Source: Candidatus Nitrosopumilus sp. (lineage in GTDB: Archaea > Thermoproteota > Nitrososphaeria > Nitrososphaerales > Nitrosopumilaceae). Taken from it: 10,215 nucleotides of DNA. This document shows positions 1 to 6,241 of this stretch, in pieces. Below the pieces are notes generated by a model. The model searched no databases and was not told the DNA's origin. It saw only the letters and a list, made by a program, of their open reading frames with translations. The position numbers were made by a program, and so were the translations under genes. The DNA is taken from the NCBI GenBank assembly GCA_013002265.1, contig JABDKK010000178.1, forward strand, positions 1-10,215, read 5' to 3'. Each line of letters opens with the position of its first letter. Position 1 is the first letter of the stretch.

Positions 1-93
1 TACTGCGACAGTTTTGATTCCTAATGCTTTGCATGTTCTAATGACACGTAAAGCAATCTCTCCCCTGTTTGCAATCAGTACTTTTTCAATCAT
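1..93 (-). CDS. accC: Biotin carboxylase subunit of acetyl-/propionyl-CoA carboxylase (N-terminus only, runs off the window)
   Basis: Only the first 31 residues are inside the window, starting with ATG at 93 and running off the left edge. The visible peptide begins MIEKVLIANRGEIALRVIRT, the highly conserved N-terminus of biotin carboxylases (the ANRGEIA signature). The family carboxylates biotin on the carrier protein with ATP and bicarbonate, the first half-reaction of acyl-CoA carboxylation. The start lies 6 nt after the stop of the carboxyltransferase gene, on the same strand, so the two form one transcript; in archaea with the 3-hydroxypropionate/4-hydroxybutyrate cycle these two subunits work with a separate biotin carrier protein, which is not visible here. 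No strong Shine-Dalgarno site precedes the start. Family assignment is confident; whether the full gene is intact cannot be seen. Confidence 0.9.
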   Translation of the reverse strand, partial: MIEKVLIANRGEIALRVIRTCKALGIKTVAV

Positions 94-99
94 GTTAAA

Positions 100-1647
100 T
101 CACAGGTTAATGTTTCCATGTTTTCTTGGAAGTTGCTTTTCACGCTTGTTTGCAAGCATTTGTAGTGCTTTAATAATCATAGGTCTTGTTTCAGCCGGAT
201 CAATAACATTATCCACAGTACCATGAGATGCAGCAACGTATGGATTCTCAAATTTCTCGGCAAATTCATCGATCAATTGTTTTTTTAGTACATCTGCATC
301 ATCTGCACCATCAAGTTCTTTTCTATACATGATCTTAACTGCAGCCTCTCCTCCCAAAACTGCACATCTTGCAGTAGGCCATGCATAATTAATGTCAGTT
401 CTAAGATTTTTACTTCCCATTGCAATGTATGCGCCACCATATGCTTTTCCAACTACCAGAGTAATTCTTGGGACAGTTGCCTCACAATATGCATACAGTA
501 ATTTGCTTCCATGTCTGATGATACCGTTGTGTTCTTGATTAGAACCTGGCATGTATCCCGGAGTATCAACTAGAGTTACTATTGGAATGTTAAATGCATC
601 ACAGAAACGAATGAATCTTGCTGCTTTGTTTGATGAATCAATGTCAAGTGCACCTGCAAGATGCATTGGTTGGTTTGCAACAATTCCTACAACTTGTCCG
701 TCCATTCTTCCATAACCTACAACAATGTTTGGAGCAAAGAGCTCATGGATTTCAAAGAATTCGCGATTATCTACAATTGAATTGATAATTTCTTTCATAT
801 CATAAGGTTGCAAGGGATTTTCAGGAATAATGTTGATCAAATTATGATCTAGTCTATTTGGATCATCATCAGTTTTGATTTTTGGTGGAGATTCAGTGTT
901 ATTTTGAGGAATATATGAGATTAATTTTTTGATGTAATCCATGCATTCGTATTCATTTTGTGCAACAAAATGAGCAACGCCACTCTTAGTACCATGAGTC
1001 ATTGCGCCACCAAGTTCATCAAATGAAATTTCTTCACCTAGAACAGTCTTTACTACATCAGGCCCCGTAACAAACATAGTTCCAACTTTTTCTACCATGA
1101 TTACAAAGTCAGTCATTGCCGGTGAATAAACAGAGCCGCCAGCAGAAGGTCCAATACTTGCAGTAATTTGTGGAATTACTCCTGAAGCTAGTTGATTGTG
1201 ATAAAATATATCTGCAAATCCATCAAGGCTCATAATTCCTTCTTGAATTCTTGCACCACCTGAATCCATGATACCGATAATTGGACAACCAGTTCTGACT
1301 GCATGATCCATTAGTTTAGTAATTTTTTTAGCACCCATTTGGCTAAGTGTTCCACCTAGAACAGTAAAATCATAGGCAAAGACGAAGATCTGTCTGCCAT
1401 TTACATTTCCATAACCACCAACAACGCCGTCAGTGAAGAATTTTTTCTTCTGCATATCATATTCATGATAGTGGTGAGTCGTTAATGGGTCCACTTCAGT
1501 AAAAGTTCCTTCATCAAGGAGCAGATCTATTCTTTCTCTGGCAGTTAATTTTCCCTTTTCATGTTGTGCCTTGATTCTATCTTGACCTCCACCATGTAAG
1601 GCTGTGTTATTTCGTTTTGTATATCCCTCAATTTTTTCAGAATGCAC
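100..1647 (-). CDS. pccB: Acetyl-CoA/propionyl-CoA carboxylase, carboxyltransferase (beta) subunit
   Basis: 515 residues, the usual length for this family. It moves the carboxyl group from carboxybiotin to acetyl- or propionyl-CoA, giving malonyl- or methylmalonyl-CoA. Two crotonase-like halves are visible: the N-terminal half has GKLTARERIDLLLDEGTF (32-49), SGGARIQEG (129-137) and the oxyanion-hole stretch GPSAGGSVYSPA (166-177); the C-terminal half has DTPGYMPG (361-368) and KAYGGAYIAMGSK (401-413). Ile408 sits where, as I recall, an Asp marks propionyl-specific enzymes and an Ile acetyl-accepting ones, which fits a dual-substrate enzyme. In ammonia-oxidising archaea this enzyme serves the 3-hydroxypropionate/4-hydroxybutyrate carbon fixation cycle (family knowledge). 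The start is GTG at 1647: an in-frame TAG lies 9 nt upstream, and no ATG occurs before residue 65. The gene is followed after 6 nt by accC. Confidence 0.95.
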   Translation of the reverse strand: MHSEKIEGYTKRNNTALHGGGQDRIKAQHEKGKLTARERIDLLLDEGTFTEVDPLTTHHYHEYDMQKKKFFTDGVVGGYGNVNGRQIFVFAYDFTVLGGTLSQMGAKKITKLMDHAVRTGCPIIGIMDSGGARIQEGIMSLDGFADIFYHNQLASGVIPQITASIGPSAGGSVYSPAMTDFVIMVEKVGTMFVTGPDVVKTVLGEEISFDELGGAMTHGTKSGVAHFVAQNEYECMDYIKKLISYIPQNNTESPPKIKTDDDPNRLDHNLINIIPENPLQPYDMKEIINSIVDNREFFEIHELFAPNIVVGYGRMDGQVVGIVANQPMHLAGALDIDSSNKAARFIRFCDAFNIPIVTLVDTPGYMPGSNQEHNGIIRHGSKLLYAYCEATVPRITLVVGKAYGGAYIAMGSKNLRTDINYAWPTARCAVLGGEAAVKIMYRKELDGADDADVLKKQLIDEFAEKFENPYVAASHGTVDNVIDPAETRPMIIKALQMLANKREKQLPRKHGNINL

Positions 1648-1671
1648 AGTGATCTATGGCAAGATGGTTTC

Positions 1672-1686
1672 CTATATTAATTTAAT
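1672..1686 (-). promoter_or_regulatory. Putative TATA-box promoter for the carboxylase operon
   Basis: On the minus strand an A/T-rich stretch containing TTAATATA lies at 1673-1680, centred about 29 nt before the GTG of pccB at 1647. This is the spacing expected for an archaeal TATA box with a transcription start a few bases before, or at, the start codon, in line with the lack of a Shine-Dalgarno site there. The local sequence is AT-rich, so the call is tentative. Confidence 0.35.
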
Positions 1687-1715
1687 TTGAAATTGATGAC
1701 TATGGTAAAATTTAC

Positions 1716-1721
1716 AAAAAA
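1716..1721 (-). terminator. Poly-T stretch, possible terminator of the rfcL operon
   Basis: Reading leftward after the stop of the zinc-protein gene at 1749, a run of six T (minus strand) occurs about 30 nt downstream. Archaeal termination often uses simple T-runs without a strong hairpin. It falls in the 101-nt gap before the carboxylase promoter, where a terminator would be needed. No stable stem was seen. Confidence 0.35.
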
Positions 1722-1748
1722 TCATGGATCAAGGCTTATTTTAGAAAA

Positions 1749-2060
1749 TTACGAGTTGAGAATTGTGAATTTCTTTTTTGCAGATTTCACATATGTGGTA
1801 TATGCATCTTTTTGTTCACCACATTTCTTGCATATGCATAATTGAGAGACATTTGGGATATTACAATTGTCTTGAAATTCACAATTTGGACAACCTGCTG
1901 GGCCTCCACATACAACACATTGCAACTCTGTGATTTGAGCACATTTCTCATGTTTCACTCCCAAACCCTTTGCCCAAAGACCGATTTCATTGACTTCGAT
2001 TTTTTCAGCACATACAATACATGTACCAGGAAACTTCATCGGAATTTTTCTCCAGCTCAT
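1749..2060 (-). CDS. Small cysteine-rich zinc-binding protein, last gene of the rfcL operon
   Basis: 103 residues with eleven cysteines. The first module, about residues 12-40, is C14-x2-C17 ... H37-x2-C40 with GLWAKGLGVKHEKC between, a C2HC zinc-finger arrangement. The rest carries C48-x2-C51, C57-x2-C60, C66, and C75-x-C77-x2-C80, enough for one or two further zinc sites. The lysine-rich tail (about 92-97) could contact nucleic acid, but that is inference. I do not recognise a named family. Its ATG overlaps the rfcL stop codon in an ATGA arrangement, and an AGGAG Shine-Dalgarno at 2072-2076 lies 11 nt before it, so translation is probably coupled to rfcL. Context suggests a job near DNA replication or repair; the sequence alone does not prove that. 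There is no signal peptide or membrane segment. Confidence 0.8.
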   Translation of the reverse strand: MSWRKIPMKFPGTCIVCAEKIEVNEIGLWAKGLGVKHEKCAQITELQCVVCGGPAGCPNCEFQDNCNIPNVSQLCICKKCGEQKDAYTTYVKSAKKKFTILNS

Positions 2061-3211
2061 ATTGATTCAATCTCCTTTTCAATAATAGTACCATGTGTTT
2101 CTTGCAGATCTAGTTGTAATTTTTTATTTTTAATGCAAAACAAAACAAAAGGAAAACAAATAGTTACAAAAGTACTAGATGATAGATGCAGTTTTTTGGC
2201 CATTACAGATGAGAGTGACTTAATTTTTGCACCATCCCAACGGATTCTATTTAGCAGTGGCCATGAAAGATTGTATTGAGAATACCTGATTCTGTCATCT
2301 TTTTGGTATAGATTAATCAAAATGTCATTAAGATATCTCAAGAGTCTCCAGTTTTGGTATTTCATTATCTTTCCATAAAGCATGTCAGCATTTGAAATTA
2401 TTTGGAGATATTTTGCAAGAGTTTCGTTATCCAGATTGCTGGTAATTATGCTAGAATAGAATGCGTTAATTTTTTCTCTGGGATCAATTTGCATTGAATA
2501 TAAAATAATTCTAGCTTCTTCTATTGAATTTGCTTTAAAGAATGCGTTAACTCCATCTTCGACATTGATATTTTCAAATGTTGTTTCTGTTTGTGGATTA
2601 AAACCTGTAACTTGTGATTGAGCTAGATTAATCATTGAACGTACATCCCCACGAGATTTGTCAATGACTTTGATCAATGATCCGGGACTGAGTTTTGCGC
2701 CTTCCTTTTTGAGAATGTTTTCTAGATAGACTCTGAGTAATCTCGGTGGAATTTTTTTAAATGAAATTGTTTTTACTACTTTTTTTATTCCCTTCATCTT
2801 ATCTAGTGAATCATCATTTGCTGCAAGAATTATTGGAACGGTTGGCTCTTTTAAAATATCAATAAGAGCAGATGCTCCTCCATAATCACTTCGTCCATGT
2901 ATTCCATCTACCTCATCGACAAATATCATTGGGGTGCCAAGCACTGTTACATTTGCCAATACAGGCGTGAGAATCTCATTAATTCTTGATTTACTTCTAA
3001 CATCACTGGCATTAAGACCAATCATGTCATATCCGAATTGTTTTGCCAAAAGATATGCCATAGTTGTTTTTCCAATTCCTGGCGGTCCAACTAGTAAAAG
3101 CGGCTTTGTTCCCTTTTTCCATTTTGCAAACCACTCCATGATTGCTGCACGAGACTCTTCGTTTCCAACCATGTCAGAAATTATCTGAGGTCGGTATTTT
3201 TCAGACCACAT
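2057..3211 (-). CDS. rfcL: Replication factor C large subunit (clamp loader)
   Basis: AAA+ ATPase that with the small RFC subunits opens and loads the PCNA clamp on primed DNA. Counting from ATG at 3211 (384 residues): EKYRP box at 4-8, Walker A GPPGIGKTT at 42-50, Walker B FVDEVDG at 97-103, sensor 1 AAND at 130-133 and sensor 2 GDVRSMIN at 188-195. The DEVDG form of Walker B and the absence of the small-subunit SRC motif point to the large subunit. A GTG at 3223 that overlaps the upstream stop would add four residues, but a near-perfect Shine-Dalgarno (AGGTGAT, 3219-3225) sits 7 nt before the ATG at 3211, and the family normally begins close to W-x-EKYRP, so I chose 3211. Length is nearer crenarchaeal than euryarchaeal large subunits; no canonical C-terminal PCNA-binding box is visible. 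Confidence 0.93.
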   Translation of the reverse strand: MWSEKYRPQIISDMVGNEESRAAIMEWFAKWKKGTKPLLLVGPPGIGKTTMAYLLAKQFGYDMIGLNASDVRSKSRINEILTPVLANVTVLGTPMIFVDEVDGIHGRSDYGGASALIDILKEPTVPIILAANDDSLDKMKGIKKVVKTISFKKIPPRLLRVYLENILKKEGAKLSPGSLIKVIDKSRGDVRSMINLAQSQVTGFNPQTETTFENINVEDGVNAFFKANSIEEARIILYSMQIDPREKINAFYSSIITSNLDNETLAKYLQIISNADMLYGKIMKYQNWRLLRYLNDILINLYQKDDRIRYSQYNLSWPLLNRIRWDGAKIKSLSSVMAKKLHLSSSTFVTICFPFVLFCIKNKKLQLDLQETHGTIIEKEIESI

Positions 3212-3218
3212 CAAGTTA

Positions 3219-3225
3219 ATCACCT
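3219..3225 (-). promoter_or_regulatory. Strong Shine-Dalgarno site deciding the rfcL start
   Basis: AGGTGAT on the minus strand matches seven bases of the archaeal anti-Shine-Dalgarno complement (AGGAGGTGAT). It is 7 nt from the ATG at 3211 but contains the competing GTG at 3221-3223 within itself, so a ribosome bound here would use the ATG. It overlaps the stop codon of the upstream gene, as expected for coupled translation. Confidence 0.7.
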
Positions 3226-4335
3226 AGGAAGTTTGGATTCAAATTCGGACCACATATTGGCCTTTTGTAATTGATTGTACCAATACTGATTGTAATGCTC
3301 TACTGTCAAAAACAAAAACTCCAAGAACTCTTTGTGGGTAAAGCTCTCAGGTAATAGTTCTAGTGCAAGTCTTGCATCTTGCAGATACAAATTGCTTTTC
3401 TCAAGTGTAATTTCAAATCCTTTCTTTACATCGTTTGCAAGAAGTGAATAGTATAACGGCCATGAGGGAATCTTTACAAATCCATTCTTTATAGAATCTT
3501 CAATTTCGTTGCCACATCCCACACCTTCTGCAGCTCTTGCCATACCAAGATAAAATATCTCACCTAGTGGCCTTTCAGCTAATGCCATATTTCTTCCGGC
3601 AGTTCCCATAACTGCCCGATATTTTTTGTAAGACAATGTCATTTCTTCTTCAGTAATGCTTGTTGGTTTTGATTTTAGTTTCTCATCTAGATACTGTCCT
3701 ACTCGTGCATCCTTGAATCCTTCTTCAAACTCTTTTAGAACTTGCTCACCGCCTTTGGAAATTTTGTCTCTAGCTAATTTCAAAATGTAAGGATTCATCA
3801 GTTTGTAATCATCCAAGTAATCAAGGTCTTCGTCTTTGTCTACAATTCTATCCATTGGTTCGCTAAGATCAATTGCAAGGATGTGCCCTTCAACCATATC
3901 CTGCCTTAGTTGAGGGTCATTTCTTCCAGAATATTCTGCTGCCCCATCAAACAGTGCATTAAAGACAGGAAATGTCATTTTAACAAAATTAGAGTTTAGA
4001 ATTCTCAAAACTCTATCTTTTAGAACATCTGGACTTTCTAATTTTGATTTAACAGGCTCAATTTCAGATGAATTTAGAATTATTTCAGTTGAACCTACCT
4101 CATCACCAAATGCTTGCTGTGTTGCATTTGGATTAGTGTCAGATTTTATTTCACGCAGTAATCCATCTGCAAATCTTTGCGCAAAATTTGGAAATTCATT
4201 TTCAGTTTCCTCTTTGTATTTGTTAAATAATTTGTAACCTTTAGACTTGAATAGACCCTGTTTCATAATTTGTTTTCCAGGTTTTGTGCTCATCAGTGCT
4301 TCTTTGCTTACAACTGATTGATCTTTGCCACTCAC
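3220..4335 (-). CDS. Conserved-looking protein of unknown function, first gene of the rfcL operon
   Basis: 371 residues; I do not recognise a family. It is hydrophilic, predicted largely helical by composition, with no signal peptide, membrane segment or zinc motif, and a single cysteine (C274). Visible stretches include an acidic segment DKDEDLDYLDD (167-177), a Gly/Ala-rich part around MGTAGRNMALAERPLGEIFYLGMARAAEG (243-271), and an aromatic C-terminal helix with EHYNQYWYNQL (346-356). The stop codon overlaps the possible GTG and the Shine-Dalgarno of rfcL, so it is almost certainly co-translated with the clamp loader subunit. The start is GTG at 4335, supported by a TATA-like box centred 26 nt upstream, which implies a leaderless message; an ATG at residue 15 is the alternative. 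By operon context it could act with the replication machinery, but no direct evidence is in the sequence. Confidence 0.82.
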   Translation of the reverse strand: MSGKDQSVVSKEALMSTKPGKQIMKQGLFKSKGYKLFNKYKEETENEFPNFAQRFADGLLREIKSDTNPNATQQAFGDEVGSTEIILNSSEIEPVKSKLESPDVLKDRVLRILNSNFVKMTFPVFNALFDGAAEYSGRNDPQLRQDMVEGHILAIDLSEPMDRIVDKDEDLDYLDDYKLMNPYILKLARDKISKGGEQVLKEFEEGFKDARVGQYLDEKLKSKPTSITEEEMTLSYKKYRAVMGTAGRNMALAERPLGEIFYLGMARAAEGVGCGNEIEDSIKNGFVKIPSWPLYYSLLANDVKKGFEITLEKSNLYLQDARLALELLPESFTHKEFLEFLFLTVEHYNQYWYNQLQKANMWSEFESKLPR

Positions 4336-4356
4336 AAACGTAAGCTTCCTTATTGT

Positions 4357-4366
4357 TATTTATGCT
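4357..4366 (-). promoter_or_regulatory. TATA-like box for the rfcL operon
   Basis: GCATAAATAA on the minus strand is centred about 26 nt before the GTG at 4335. That is the archaeal TATA-to-start distance, so transcription probably begins at or next to the start codon. It lies in the 74-nt divergent gap shared with the phosphatase gene on the plus strand. Confidence 0.5.
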
Positions 4367-4390
4367 TTCAAATGGAATTTTATTCTTCAC

Positions 4391-4398
4391 TTAAATTA
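4391..4398 (+). promoter_or_regulatory. TATA-like box for the phosphatase gene
   Basis: TTAAATTA is centred about 25 nt before the second ATG of the phosphatase frame (4419) and about 16 nt before the first (4410). If this is the TATA box, a leaderless message would begin at 4419. A weaker alternative, TTTTATT at 4378-4384, is 29 nt before 4410. The choice between the two starts rests on which box is used. Confidence 0.4.
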
Positions 4399-4409
4399 CG
4401 AAGCAGAAA

Positions 4410-5225
4410 ATGTGGAATATGGAAATAGTTGAAATCCTAAGAGAAGCATCAGATAGGATTTATGAAAATGTAAAACACCTTGCAGGAACTGAACACGCTG
4501 CAGGAGACTTTGGTATTGGTGCAGGAGGAGATGTTTCAAGGAACATCGACATTGTTGCAGAAAAGACGGTACTTGATTATCTTAAAGAGATTAATTTTGA
4601 TTGTGTTGTTTTAGGTGAAGAGTGTGGACGAGTTGAATTATCTAAAAATCCCAAAGGATATGTCATCATGGATGCAATTGATGGCTCTGCAAATGCAGTA
4701 AGAGGTGTTCCATTCTTTTGCAGTTCATTGGCATTTGCAACGCAGGACAAACTAAGTTCAATAACTGATGGCGTCATAACCAATCTTGCAAACGGAGAAA
4801 CATACTGGGCTTCAAAAAACAGAGGATCATTTTTCAATGATGAGAAAATTCAAGTGCACAACAAAGATCCAATCTACAAAATAGTTGGCATCAACACATC
4901 TGGTGCAACAACAGACTTGATGAAGAGACTGCATCCAATTTTTGAGAACCACAACCATACCAGACATTTTGGTGCAAATGCACTTGAAATGGCCTTGTTT
5001 GCAAGAGGCCATATGGATATTTTTATTGATTTAAGAGACAAAATTAGAATTCAAGACATTGCAGCAGGATATCTGATTGTCAAAGAGGCAGGAGGGCTAT
5101 TACTTGATGCAGACTTGAATCCACTTGATGCAGATCTAAGTTATGAAACTAGAGTTTCTTTTATTGCAGCATCAAATCAAGATATTCTCGATGAGATCAT
5201 GTCACAAATCAACAGCAATGATTAG
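4410..5225 (+). CDS. suhB: Inositol monophosphatase / fructose-1,6-bisphosphatase family phosphatase
   Basis: 271 residues, typical for archaeal members of this Mg2+-dependent phosphatase family, which hydrolyse inositol-1-phosphate and often fructose-1,6-bisphosphate. The order of motifs is complete: GDVSRNIDIVAEK (40-52), the metal ligands in GEECG (69-73), DAIDGSAN (88-95; usually D-P-x-D-G-T-x-N), FGANALEMALFARGHMD (187-203), and QDIAAG (215-220; usually W-D-x-A-A-G), followed by VKEAGG. All metal-binding acids (E70, D88, D91, D216) are kept; Pro to Ala, Thr to Ser and Trp to Gln are substitutions at less strict sites. The start could be 4410 or, nine bases later, 4419, which fits the better TATA spacing; I list the longer form. 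It is divergent from the rfcL operon and stands alone. The exact substrate cannot be told from sequence. Confidence 0.9.
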   Translation: MWNMEIVEILREASDRIYENVKHLAGTEHAAGDFGIGAGGDVSRNIDIVAEKTVLDYLKEINFDCVVLGEECGRVELSKNPKGYVIMDAIDGSANAVRGVPFFCSSLAFATQDKLSSITDGVITNLANGETYWASKNRGSFFNDEKIQVHNKDPIYKIVGINTSGATTDLMKRLHPIFENHNHTRHFGANALEMALFARGHMDIFIDLRDKIRIQDIAAGYLIVKEAGGLLLDADLNPLDADLSYETRVSFIAASNQDILDEIMSQINSND

Positions 5226-5231
5226 AAGAAA

Positions 5232-5258
5232 AATCAATCTTTTTGATTAATTTTAAAC
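5232..5258 (+). terminator. Small stem-loop plus T-rich tail after the phosphatase gene
   Basis: Seven bases after the stop, AATCAA (5232-5237) pairs with TTGATT (5243-5248) around a 5-nt loop, followed by an A/T-rich stretch with several short T-runs. Weak stem, but well placed as a terminator ahead of the separate FNR promoter. Confidence 0.4.
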
Positions 5259-5311
5259 TAATTTTTATAATTTGTAATGGATTATGAATTTTTAATCAAT
5301 TTTTAAGAGAA

Positions 5312-5321
5312 ATATATTTAT
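5312..5321 (+). promoter_or_regulatory. TATA box of the ferredoxin-NADP+ reductase gene
   Basis: ATATATTTAT is centred about 30 nt before the ATG at 5347, so transcription would start 3-5 nt before the start codon. It is one of the clearest TATA boxes in the window and there is no Shine-Dalgarno site, consistent with a very short leader. Confidence 0.5.
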
Positions 5322-5346
5322 CCAAAGTAACAAAAAAAGATCCTGT

Positions 5347-6189
5347 ATGGTAACTGAGACTAAAGCAAAAGTAACCTATATGGAATTGCTAAAAGAAGAT
5401 CTTGTAATCATACGATTAGTTCCAGATACTGGAATGCCTCAATACAAAACTGGTCAATTTCTAACAATAGGTCTTCCAATTCCTTCTGAAAAAAAGATTG
5501 TACGAAGAGCATATTCAATTGCATCACATCCAGAAAATAGAGATTATTATGAATTTGTAATTAGATGGGTAAGAAAACCACTTCCTGGTAGAGTTACAAC
5601 TGAATTATTTTATGCAAATGTTGGCGATGAAGTATATCTTGGAGACCCAACAGGTGCGGCATTACAAATTAGTGATAAACTACCAAACGGACAAAAAGAT
5701 AATCGAAGAGTGATTTGTGTTGGTGGTGGAACAGGACTTGCACCATTTATTGCATTTGCAAAACATTTCCATGACACAAATGACAAGCGAGAGATTGTTG
5801 TTTTACATGGTGCAAGTTATGTTGATGAATTAAGCTACAAGAGATTGTTGACTGACTTGGAAAATGAAAGTGAGAGAAGAGGAAGGGACCAATGGAATTT
5901 CAGATATAGAGCAGCCATCAGTAGACCAAAGGAGTTCTTTAACAGATCATGGAACGGTCACGTAGGAAGAGTAGAGTCATTTTTCAAACCAGACAAAAAA
6001 ACAGGTTTATCACCAGTTGAGGAGATGGTAGGCGAAGAGATCACACCTGAAAATACCATCATCTACATTTGTGGTTATCAGGGAACCATTGACGGTGTAA
6101 TTGATTTCCTTGGACCCAAAGGCTTTGTAACTGAGCATGAGAAAAAGCCTGATGGAAGTTTTGCAATAAAATTTGAATCCTATGGATAA
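5347..6189 (+). CDS. fpr: Ferredoxin-NADP+ reductase (FAD-dependent, plant/bacterial FNR type)
   Basis: 280 residues. The N-terminal half is an FAD-binding beta-barrel with RRAYSIAS (53-60, the R-x-Y-S flavin motif) and KPLPGRVTTELF (77-88). The C-terminal half is the NAD(P)-binding domain with VGGGTGLAPF (125-134), the ICGYQGTIDG stretch (241-250) including the conserved Cys242-Gly243, and an end at TYR-Gly. There is no 2Fe-2S domain fused to it, so it should exchange electrons with a separate ferredoxin, linking NADP(H) to reduced ferredoxin in the cytoplasm. The gene stands alone, with its own promoter and a convergent neighbour downstream. The start at 5347 fits the TATA position. The NADPH versus NADH preference and direction of flow in the cell are not readable here. 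Confidence 0.9.
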   Translation: MVTETKAKVTYMELLKEDLVIIRLVPDTGMPQYKTGQFLTIGLPIPSEKKIVRRAYSIASHPENRDYYEFVIRWVRKPLPGRVTTELFYANVGDEVYLGDPTGAALQISDKLPNGQKDNRRVICVGGGTGLAPFIAFAKHFHDTNDKREIVVLHGASYVDELSYKRLLTDLENESERRGRDQWNFRYRAAISRPKEFFNRSWNGHVGRVESFFKPDKKTGLSPVEEMVGEEITPENTIIYICGYQGTIDGVIDFLGPKGFVTEHEKKPDGSFAIKFESYG

Positions 6190-6197
6190 TGAACTTT

Positions 6198-6228
6198 AAA
6201 AAATTAGAAAAAGTATTATTTTTAAAAA
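6198..6228. terminator. Bidirectional A/T-run terminator region between convergent genes
   Basis: The 52-nt gap between the FNR stop (6189) and the convergent gene's stop (6242) contains TTTTTAAAAA at 6219-6228, a self-complementary block giving a T-run to both strands, and on the minus strand further T-runs at 6208-6212 and 6198-6203. This suits T-run termination in both directions. Confidence 0.4.
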
Positions 6229-6241
6229 CTCGAGTCATAGA

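Noticed and set aside
1842..2279. Plus-strand 145-codon open frame
   Set aside because: Antisense to the zinc-protein and rfcL genes, both strongly supported; its peptide shows no family signature.
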